Source: Brachionus plicatilis (lineage: Eukaryota; Rotifera; Eurotatoria; Ploima; Brachionidae). Taken from it: a stretch of 64,000 nucleotides of DNA. The notes under the pieces were generated by a model. That model ran no database searches and had not been told where the DNA came from. It worked only from the letters and a program-made list of their open reading frames with translations. Numbering within the stretch: the first letter of the stretch is position 1; each line of letters starts with the position of its first letter. A program made the translations under genes and the position numbers. Shown here in pieces: positions 56,336-64,000 of this stretch. The stretch covers positions 124,001 through 188,000 of the forward strand of contig QEOQ01000667.1 of NCBI GenBank assembly GCA_010279815.1, in the 5' to 3' direction.

Positions 56336-57217
56336 TTAATTCAAAAATGTAATTTGGTCCAAAATTTTATCGTCTAATTGCAGAAAATTCCTATGCCATC
56401 TATCAAAAAATTCTTCAAAATCTTCCAAATTAGGAAACAAACAAGAAGAGTAATTTGTGATCAGCCAAAAAAGTTTGAAAACAATAACCCCGGGCCAAAC
56501 AATCAGTAAAAGAATCGAGAGTAGTATGGTATTCTTGCTTATGTTGAAAAAAAACTCAATGTATCCATCACAGTTAAGATCTTGGACATTGTTAGGCCCA
56601 ACATTATTGAGCTCAAAATTCTCATTACTTTTCAAATAGTTATCAAACACTTCTCGGTCAACATAAGGTGTCGATGATGAATCACAAATTGTTTTCAAGT
56701 AGAGATCACTGTAGTCTTGTCTTAGCAGAAATTCATCAGATTTATACAAATTTTCCGACTTGAACACTTTGTTTGAGCTGAGTCTTTTAATTGGAATCCT
56801 AAAGGCTGAATAGTCGCGTCTAGCATTCAAAATGTCGGAATTAATCCGCAAATTTTTTGAATATCTTTGACTATTGTACAAGCTATCTTCAGAATTTGTA
56901 TTCCCTGAGCTAATTGCATTTTCAGTCTCTTTTTTTTTTGATTTTTCTGCAATAGACCGCATCAGTTTAAGCAAATAAGAAGGACTATTTTTTACATTTT
57001 GATCATCAGAGGAGACCTTTTTGTTCACAGTTTTTTTTTTTTTGGTTCTTTTATCAACAAGTACAACCGGGACTTGGGTCAATTTTGAGGATAGATCAAT
57101 TAATTGCTCATTCATTTGTTTGGCAATGTCCGGATTATTTTTTTCCTTAGTGTCATTATCTCGGTGATAAAACAAAAACTCACGGTTTAAGTTTTTTTCA
57201 AACGAGCTATAAGCCAT
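56336..57217 (-). CDS. Hypothetical single-pass membrane protein
   Basis: A 293-codon uninterrupted frame on the minus strand from ATG 57217. The first 220 residues are polar, rich in Lys/Ser/Asn, with a basic run (KRTKKKKTVNKK). One strong hydrophobic segment near residues 228-255 (ILLSILLLIVWPGVIVFKLF) is followed by a short C-terminal part with acidic/aromatic residues (LEDFEEFFDRWHRN). No signal peptide, so a tail-proximal membrane anchor with cytoplasmic N-terminus is likely. I do not recognise the family. It converges with the CUT-homeobox gene, stops only 131 bp apart, and a TTTATT (minus-strand AATAAA) lies right after its stop. Confidence 0.75.
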   Translation of the reverse strand: MAYSSFEKNLNREFLFYHRDNDTKEKNNPDIAKQMNEQLIDLSSKLTQVPVVLVDKRTKKKKTVNKKVSSDDQNVKNSPSYLLKLMRSIAEKSKKKETENAISSGNTNSEDSLYNSQRYSKNLRINSDILNARRDYSAFRIPIKRLSSNKVFKSENLYKSDEFLLRQDYSDLYLKTICDSSSTPYVDREVFDNYLKSNENFELNNVGPNNVQDLNCDGYIEFFFNISKNTILLSILLLIVWPGVIVFKLFWLITNYSSCLFPNLEDFEEFFDRWHRNFLQLDDKILDQITFLN

Positions 57218-59694
57218 TTAAGCAAATATTTTCTTTGATTGTTATGATACTATGATTAGATAGTTTTTATTTTATTAATAGCTTAGAAACTTAAATTTAT
57301 TTAAATCGTTTTAAAAATAGAGAGAATATTGGGTTCGAGACTAATTAATTATGTATTCAGTTTAATGTATGCTAAATATATGAATTTAAAACATAAAATA
57401 TGACTAGAATTTTGAAAAATATTTAATTATCAACTGCAAACATAATTAAATTTTTTGAAATATATTATTATTTTCTTAATTAATTAAAAACTTAAATTTC
57501 TCTTGTTGTGATTCAAATACAATTTTTAATCCGTTTTTGTTGGTATAGAAATTTAGTTTTTTTTTTAAAATCAAACTTTACAAATTTACTATCAGATTTC
57601 ACTGACACAAAAAATAAATATTTTTAAAACCAAAATAAAAAATCCTTTTTTAAAAGAAATGCTTATTTGATCAAAAAAAATTAAAATTGAAGAAAACTTT
57701 AAATACTTACTTTACCCATGTAATAATACAAAAGGTTCAGGTGTAAAATATGTGGGTTAATAAATATTTTTCAATTATTAAAATTTGTCATAGACCCGGA
57801 AAAATATCAAAATTAAATAATCTTAGTATAAAATATTAAAGAAAAAATTGAAAATATCTTAAACCAACTTGATGAGCCTTAACAAAAATTTTCTGATTAA
57901 AAAAAAATATTAATTGTGTGTTTAATATTTTCTGATAGATGGAAAAGCAAAAAAAAAAAAAGAAAAGGGAAATTTTTTTACTAGAATTTAATCTTTCAAA
58001 TTTTTCATTTTCTTTACGTCACTGTACATGATTTTATGTGAATTTTGCTAAATTCACCAGATTTTTTAGATAAATGGATTCAACCTTTAAGTTTATAAAA
58101 TAAAAAAATATTTTGAGAATAGTTATTTTCTTCTAAAAAAGCGTAAAAAAACAATGTATAAAATTTTTTAAAATTCCTCACAAATAAAATATTAAATTAG
58201 AGAATTAACTTTTTCAAGTATTTATAGTAAAATAAGAAATAAGAAAAAGCTACTAAAATAAATCCTCGATAGACCTTTTAATTGAAAAGGAAAATTTCCC
58301 TTAGAACCCAATGCAACCTTTTTTGATTAATTTAAGTGTACCAAGTAATTAAGAAAATCTCATCAAAAAAAAACATCTTCACGAAAATCAAAGGATCCAA
58401 ATTTAGTAACTTTTAAGTTTTGAAAAAACCCAATATGTGTTCGACTAATCTAGAAGCCTGGGACTCATAAAATAAAAAATTGACTGAAGTAATAAGGAAA
58501 TCTTTAAAATATTAAACACTTGAAACTGTAACTAAGAATTTCAAACTCAATTGAGCAATGTCTTCTAAACATACAAGCAATCAAGATTTATTTTTTGTAT
58601 TATAGAAAAATAAAAAATTCTTAACACTAAGGCTTTCTGGTCCTCGAAACTGCTCAGGGTTCTTATTCAATAAATATTTTATTCAATTAGTACTTTAAAT
58701 TTTAATTGAAATTTTTATTTTGTAATTAAAAGGGTATTAAAAAGAGTGAAAAATTATCAAGCCTAAAAGTTGTGTATTATCATGGATAAAAAATAAAATT
58801 TTGTCTATTTGAAAAATTACAGTATTAAGACAAAAGTTGATGTTAAGTCAAAATGGTAAAAATTCAAAGACAAAGGCTGACTTTGACTTTAAAATTTTTG
58901 GGGTTTCATTAAAAACTTAACTTGTACAAAAATCATGAAAAGTCCGAACAAGTCTTTGAAAAGACTTTTTTTTTAACTTTCGCACAAGTTTTTTTTGAAA
59001 AATCATAAGCATCGGCACAGTTCTCAGAGAGCCATTTTACAACACATTATTTTTTCGCCATAACTCATGCACTGACAAGTTGGTTGCATTCATCAGGTAC
59101 CCTGCCAATGTCATTGATTAATATTACTCCTTCTGAAAATTTTCCAAAACTGTCACCAATTACAATGGAAAAATTTTTAAAAAGAAAAAAATCAAGATAC
59201 CAAAGTTAACCGTGGAATAAAAGGCTTAAAATTGGCTAAAAAATTAAATTTTCGAAAATTACACGGTCGCTTCTGCGTGCACCAAAACCTAATAATTAAA
59301 AGTTATCCCTCGAACACAGTTCTCGCATGGGTTTACGGTATCAGGATTATTCACATCGTCAGCATGTGAAGACTTCTACATAGAAAACTAAAAAATTAAG
59401 GTATGATTTACAGTACTGTTATGATTTGTTTTTTTTTGCTAAAATTTACGTAAAATTACATAAAAAACGAAAAAAATTATTTTTTAATTTTTACTTAAAA
59501 TTCTAAAAAACAAAAAAAAAACAAAAATTGAAAAAAATCCAAGTTTTTTGGCCTTTTTTGAATTTATTTCATTTAATTGAAAATAACTCGTAAATTTCCG
59601 TAAAATTTGGTAAATTTTCGTTTTTTACAAAAGTATATTTCCATAAATTTTTCGAAAAATTTTGGAAATTTACGTAAACTTTACTTGTTTATCA
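57218..59694. other. Intergenic, AT-rich
   Basis: No supported gene. A GC-richer part at 59020-59400 gives on the minus strand readings such as HADDVNNPDTVNPCENCV, broken by stops; it may be a decayed transposon but I cannot place it. Short hairpins (AAGTCTTTGAAAAGACTT near 58950) are present. Confidence 0.35.
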
Positions 59695-60010
59695 AACCCA
59701 TAATTGTGACTTGAGTATCGTAATGGTTAGATAACTTATTAAGTTGAAAATGCCATTCAACTTGATCTATATTTTTTACTATTTTAAATTGTTCAATTAG
59801 ATCACCTCTTAATCTCCTCTCCTCGAGACTGGTGAGATTTAGTTTTACCAAACGATCGTCGTATCTTAGGCTTCTTAACTCACCTATGATTTTAGTTGCT
59901 TTTCTTTGAACCCCTTCAATACTGTTAATATCTTTCTTAAAATATGGATTCTAAACTTAAACTGCATACTCTAAAAGAGGCCTTACTAAATATGTATAAA
60001 GTTTTTTAAT
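59695..60010 (-). pseudogene. Decayed LINE ORF2 C-terminal fragment
   Basis: Minus strand reads LYTYLVRPLLEYAV, stop, V, stop, NPYFKKDINSIEGVQRKATK, IIGELRSLRYDDRLVKLNLT, SLEERRLRGDLIEQFKIVKN. This is the conserved post-RT block of CR1/Jockey-type LINEs (LYxxLVRPxLEYA.xVWNP...VQRxATK...YxxRLxxLxLxxLExRRxRGDLIExFK). The two stops replace the expected Gln and Trp of VQVWNP, both by single transitions. Not functional, but diagnostic. Confidence 0.9.
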
Positions 60011-60068
60011 TGTTAATTTATTGCGACATTTGAATGATTTTTTAAATTTTAATAAGTACTAAAGATTA

Positions 60069-60326
60069 CAGTACTGAACATGAAGCTTTCAAGTCCAAGT
60101 CCAGAAATTAAATTTGTTTTTTTCAAAAGTCCAAGTCTGGGCTTTAAAATTTTGAATACTGAAGAAGAAATTAATGCTAAAATTGCAACAAAATTCTGTT
60201 ATATGGCAAATCTATTGCATTAACCAACCGAAGAGTATATAAATTATTTTATATGAAGCCAGATCTAGCAAATTTAAAAAAAAAGTCTGGACTTAGACTT
60301 TTTTTAGGGACTTTTAAACAACTCTG
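60069..60326 (+). mobile_element. hAT-like MITE, 'CAGAGTTG' family, copy 5
   Basis: The right terminus GGGACTTTTAAACAACTCTG is intact; the left is decayed (CAGTACTGAACATGAAGC). The interior matches the ATP13A intron copy (TTTTGAATACTGAAGAAGAA, ATTCTGTTATATG, GAAGCCAGATCTAGC) in the same orientation. Confidence 0.8.
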
Positions 60327-60730
60327 GAAAAAATCAATAACAAACAATTAAAATTAAAATTAAAAAAAATAACAAATACGAATTTTGTGATCAGTGAACG
60401 ATCACTTAACAAAACAGGCCATTATAATTAAAATTTTTATTATCTTAAAAATTCAAATGAAAATTAATCAAAAATTTAAATTAAAAAAAAACCCAATTAT
60501 TTTTTAATTTTTATTTATTGTCAATCAAAAAATTATCTTGTGAGTTGTTTGGTAAAAAATCTAAATCAAAAATCAATGATACTAAAATCAAATAAGTCAA
60601 TAATCTGGACATGACCTCACATTTTGCATAATGTCATGGCCAATAAGTTTGAATTTTGAATAATGTTTGATTACTAACGACTCATCATTTACTTAATCCT
60701 GCTCAAATATTCAAATGCAATTATTTTCTA

Positions 60731-61094
60731 ATGGACTTGAATATTGACCTAAGCTTATTCGAAGCAGTTCTAAACGAAGACTACAAGTATTTTTTTTAAA
60801 TTTAATAATTACCATGAATATTTTTTGTAAAGAGAAACTCTTTTCTTGCTGAGCATTGGCGCTGATCCGAACCGCTTATTCAAAGAACACAACGGAATAT
60901 CTTCGTTCCACATAGCGGTCGGTCTAGAGAACGACTTGAAATTCACCCGGCTATTTATTAAAAACAACGCCAATGTCAACATAAAAAGTTCTAAAGACAA
61001 CTGGACTCCGCTTCACGTTTGCTCCTACTGGAACAAATACGACTCTTTACAACTTCTTTTGCTCAATCAAGCAGACCCTTTTATCCGCTCCAAA
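60731..61094 (+). CDS. Ankyrin-repeat protein, ANKLE1-like N-terminus (partial)
   Basis: Two exons join in phase: 60731-60786 (MDLNIDLSLFEAVLNEDYK) and 60833-61094. The second encodes about three ankyrin repeats: LFLLSIGADPNRL, ISSFHIAVGLENDLKFTRLF, NANVNIKSSKDNWTPLHVCS and LLLLNQADPFIRSK, then donor GTAAAT in phase 0. The order (GADPN..., HxAVGLE..., NVNxxSxxxxTPLHV) resembles the N-terminus of ANKLE1/LEM-3, a GIY-YIG endonuclease with LEM domain, but neither LEM nor nuclease domain is visible in this window. Codon use is strikingly C-ending (AAC, GAC, TAC) compared with other genes here. Possible following exons start at 61773 (IAVYDLVRFDILESLGL) or 61942 (VTKHNGKSLIDLPSF), both phase 0; neither is proven. 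The gene may be truncated by repeats. Confidence 0.6.
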
Positions 61095-61315
61095 GTAAAT
61101 AAAATTTTAAATAATTTCTTAATAAATGTCACTTTCTGAAAAAATATTTCAATTTATTTAATTAAAATCAAAATTAATTAACTTAAAATTATCTCATTAA
61201 TTTTTTTTTGAAATAGGCAAAAAGTGAACTAATTAGAAAAAAATAACTTAACTTAATTTTTTCAAATAAAAATATTAAGTTTTTAACAAATTTCAATGTA
61301 ATAGTATAGTGCCCA

Positions 61316-61583
61316 CAGGGGCGTAGCCAGAAATTTTCAAATGGTTGGGCTTGAAGTGAAGTTAAATTTTTTTTTTAGAAAATTAAATTTAATTGGAATT
61401 TACAAAAAAAAATAATAAATTAAAAAAATCTTAATTTTCTATTTTGTTTTTTAAATTTAAAATTTAATATCTAAAAAATTGTGGCTATTTTTGATAAAAA
61501 GAACTTTTTAAAGGGGGGTCTGTCCTTTTTTATTTTTGGATAATTTTTGAGTACCCCTCAGCTCCTCTCTGGCTACGCCGCTG
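61316..61583. mobile_element. hAT-type MITE with 'CAGGGGCGTAGCCAG' termini
   Basis: CAGGGGCGTAGCCAGAAATT at the left and TCTGGCTACGCCGCTG at the right are inverted repeats over about 15 bp. The 268 bp interior contains no frame. Flanks AGTGCCCA and AGTGCGCC match at 6 of 8 positions, an 8 bp target duplication typical of hAT elements. Termini of this type are known from nonautonomous hAT families in many animals. Confidence 0.85.
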
Positions 61584-61772
61584 AGTGCGCCAAAACATAA
61601 ACTCTATTCAGACATATAAATTGCGAATCTAATAACCTCCGTCAGATTCAATCTATCTAAATGATTTTTGTTTTAAACTAAAACGGGTAGATTTCTTTAC
61701 AATTGTTGGAAAAAAATTTCTTTTATAAATTCATGATTATCTGAGTTAGAAATTTCAAAAATGTTTTTGCAG

Positions 61773-62100
61773 ATTGCAGTTTATGATTTGGTACGCTTTG
61801 ACATATTAGAATCTTTAGGACTGGTTATGATTGTTTTTATGCATCAACACACAAGGACTGCGGGACAATCATCCCATTATTGAATTAATAATTTGTTTAT
61901 TAAAAGAATTTAGAACAATTTATTGTTTTGTTAATAATTAGGTGACCAAGCACAATGGAAAGAGCCTTATAGATCTTCCATCTTTTTTTCACTTTTCAGG
62001 GCTTTATTTGATGCCTCGCCAATATGTCCATCGGCGAGTGATTTGGGTGATCATTATTTTCTCACAAATAAATTTGTCAAATTGGATAAAATGAAATATT
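61773..62100 (+). other. Possible further exons of the ankyrin gene
   Basis: 61773-61883 follows a good acceptor (TTTTTGCAG), opens in phase 0 with IAVYDLVRFDILESLGL and ends at TGA. 61942 onward also follows an acceptor and reads VTKHNGKSLIDLPSFF before a stop near 62095. Base composition is GC-richer than flanks in the second. Either could be the real continuation or an early end. Confidence 0.3.
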
Positions 62101-62724
62101 ATTTGTTTTTAAAAAAAGGATAGAAAAATACAATGTCTTTTTTACAATTAAAAAAAAAATTCAGTTTTTTAAATGGATAAAAATGAATTAAACATGCAAA
62201 ATTCGATTAAGAAAAAATAGTGTTTTATCGAGTCAGTTAGTCCAGAATTGTTGCATTCAAAGAACCACTCAAGACAGAAAACACTGAATGCTATAATATA
62301 TTCCGTGAAATTAATGTGAGTCAAACTTGGACAATTGTTTAATATTTTCTCTATCAAATATTTTATAATATTTTCTTAACTATTCAAAAACTTTTTTAAA
62401 CAATTAATTATTAAAAATTATTAAAAAAATTAAACCTTGATTTGCCAATTTCCGAAATAAAAATTGTTTATTTTGTTACTAAATTTTTCTAAAAAACATT
62501 TTTTTTATAAAATTAAATTTTCTGAGAAAAATTTTCATTATTTAGACAGTTTTTAATTTTTCTTAAATTTACAGTCTCTTGTTTTACTTAAGAAAAAGGA
62601 CACCTAGAACATCTTTACCTGTAAATCACACTTGTCCTCTAATTTATTTATCAAGAAAATACATATGTTTTATACTAATGTTAAAGAGCGATAAAAAACT
62701 ATTAAATGAGACCTTAATCATATT

Positions 62725-63415
62725 TTTTATGTGCTATCGTTCAAATGTTATTTGAGTTTGTCCAATTTTACTGGATGGAGTGTTAATCGGTCTTTATGAC
62801 ATGGGCACTAGCCTGTTGATTAACCTTGAAATTTTTGAAATTTGAAATTTGAAATGTTATTTGAGTTTGTCCAATTTTTCTTTTTTTCAAAAAAATGGCC
62901 GACAAATTCACCAGATCTAGATACTCGCAATTTTTACTAATAGAATGCCAGTGTGAAAAAAAAAGTAACAAGAGATACCCGAAATTGGAAGAATTTAATG
63001 AAGAAATATAATTTCCTGTGAAGAAAAGTCCAAAAAATAAGATATAAGAAAAAGATAAGATGTAAACAAGTTAAACCAGAATGTTTGTATAAATTATTAA
63101 AGCTTACTTTAGAATTAACTTATTGGTTTACTTACATAATTTAGTTAAGTACATTTTAAGTGTATAATATTTTAGGAAGTGAGTACACACAATTTTTAAG
63201 TTTTTTTGAACATTTATCCAGGGCCCATTAAGATATTAATTAAAAACATATTTGTTGTAAGGCTAAGTCATCAATTAATTTAAAGCCAAAAGTTTCAAAT
63301 GAATTAGACTTTCCTTTCGGCAGATATGTTGAAAAGTAAATAGATACTTAACTATTTTAAGTGATTAAAAAAAGTAATTTTTTATACAACATTTGAACGA
63401 TAGGACATAAAAAAT
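62725..63415. mobile_element. 0.7 kb terminal-inverted-repeat element, 'CTATCGTTCAAATGTT' ends
   Basis: TTTTTTATGTGCTATCGTTC.. at 62725 is matched by the reverse complement of ..GAACGATAGGACATAAAAAA at 63415, about 27 bp with one or two mismatches. Inside, AAATGTTATTTGAGTTTGTC occurs twice (62746 and 62851). No transposase frame. Superfamily uncertain. Confidence 0.7.
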
Positions 63416-63722
63416 TATTAAAATTTTAATAAAATCGTTCCTAAATGCTTATGGTCAATAAAATTTGGATTTTGGTAAGAAAAATTTAAAATTGGCTATT
63501 TTTACAAAATATTTAATTAATTTTATTTTGTAAAAATTTATAAAAATTTAAACATTACTTACCGTTTCTTACTTGATTTTCGGTAAAATTTAGTAAATAA
63601 AGTTTTTTTTAAAAAAAAAAAGAAATCAATTTTATAATTTTTAAAGGTTTCAGATTTTGTAGATTTAAAATCACCAATTCTCTCTTAATTGGACAAAGTA
63701 AAAACTAATTTGGTGTCTAGGA

Positions 63723-64000
63723 TAAATAAATTTAGATTTTAAAAATTACATTTTTGTGGATGAAACAGCTGTCAGAATTGGTCATCAAGAACTGTTTCAT
63801 TGGAGATCGGCATTTAACCACCCCGAAAGCCTTCCTTCAAAAAACGAATTTTTTCCAAAAGTAAACTTTTTGGGTGGAATTTCTTTCAAAGGAGCAACAC
63901 AGTTTGCTGTATCTTTTTTCCAGACTTTTTGTGATTTTTTGTTGGTTTTTGAAAATTTTAAAATGAAAATATTCAGTAGTGATTTGATTCATTCATGGTA
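63723..64000 (+). pseudogene. Tc1-like (DDE) transposase fragment, runs off the window
   Basis: From about 63723 the + strand is open to the end: LDFKNYIFVDETAVRIGHQ, LFHWRSAFNHPESLPSK, NEFFPKVNFLGGISFKGATQ. This matches the second catalytic-Asp region of Tc1-like transposases (FxDExxxRxG...WR...WGGISxxGxTxF). An upstream TAA closes the frame just before 63723, so the N-terminal part is lost or out of frame. Confidence 0.75.

Overview
The window is eukaryotic and very AT-rich. Its genes carry introns of roughly 50 bp to several kb, with GT..AG borders whose reading phases join cleanly. The gene set is animal: an AMPK gamma subunit, a ciliary kinesin KIF6, a P5B ATPase (ATP13A), an amine-type GPCR, a CUT-homeobox factor and a NIDO/AMOP/VWD surface protein. 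The base composition, compact introns and many decayed LINE, Tc1-like and MITE copies suggest a monogonont rotifer such as Brachionus; that is inference, not proof.

Layout. 1-756: 3' part of a GTPBP10-type Obg GTPase (+). 1354-8112: AMPK gamma (+), ten exons assembled from splice phase. 10348-13336: a nearly intronless NIDO-AMOP-VWD protein (-), damaged in its NIDO domain. 14415-16815: a partial tandem duplicate of the AMPK gamma 3' end, with one frameshifted exon and one almost perfectly kept terminal exon. 17-22 kb: repeat-rich, with a decayed LINE reverse transcriptase and one small unknown ORF. 22085-23035: a HAUS4-like augmin subunit (+). 24607-28420: a complete 16-exon KIF6 (+). 30996-40112: a complete 11-exon ATP13A-type P5B ATPase (-) with a repeat-filled 4.2 kb intron. 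44334-47082: a class A GPCR (-) with two possible C-termini. 47-53.7 kb: gene-poor, AT-rich, with LINE debris. 53755-53826: tRNA-Ala(CGC). 54602-56204: a CUT-homeodomain factor (+), interrupted by an N gap whose flanks are duplicated. 56336-57217: an unknown single-pass membrane protein (-), convergent with it. 59.7-60 kb: decayed LINE 3' end (-). 60731-61094 and perhaps onwards: an ankyrin-repeat gene resembling ANKLE1. 61.3-64 kb: a hAT-type MITE, a 0.7 kb terminal-inverted-repeat element and a Tc1-like transposase fragment running off the window.

The genes do not form an operon or a single pathway; this is an ordinary stretch of animal chromosome. The most distinctive features are the partial AMPK gamma duplication flanking an opposite-strand gene, a large nested foldback present in only one of the two paralogous introns, a hidden alternative C-terminal exon of the GPCR, and a dense set of structurally recognisable but unnamed small transposons: a hAT-like family with 'CAGAGTTGTTTAAAAGTCC' ends in five copies, a 924 bp TA-flanked element, and several foldbacks. 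I found no convincing new defence or gene-cluster system. All identifications are from reading motifs and splice phases; no database search was possible.
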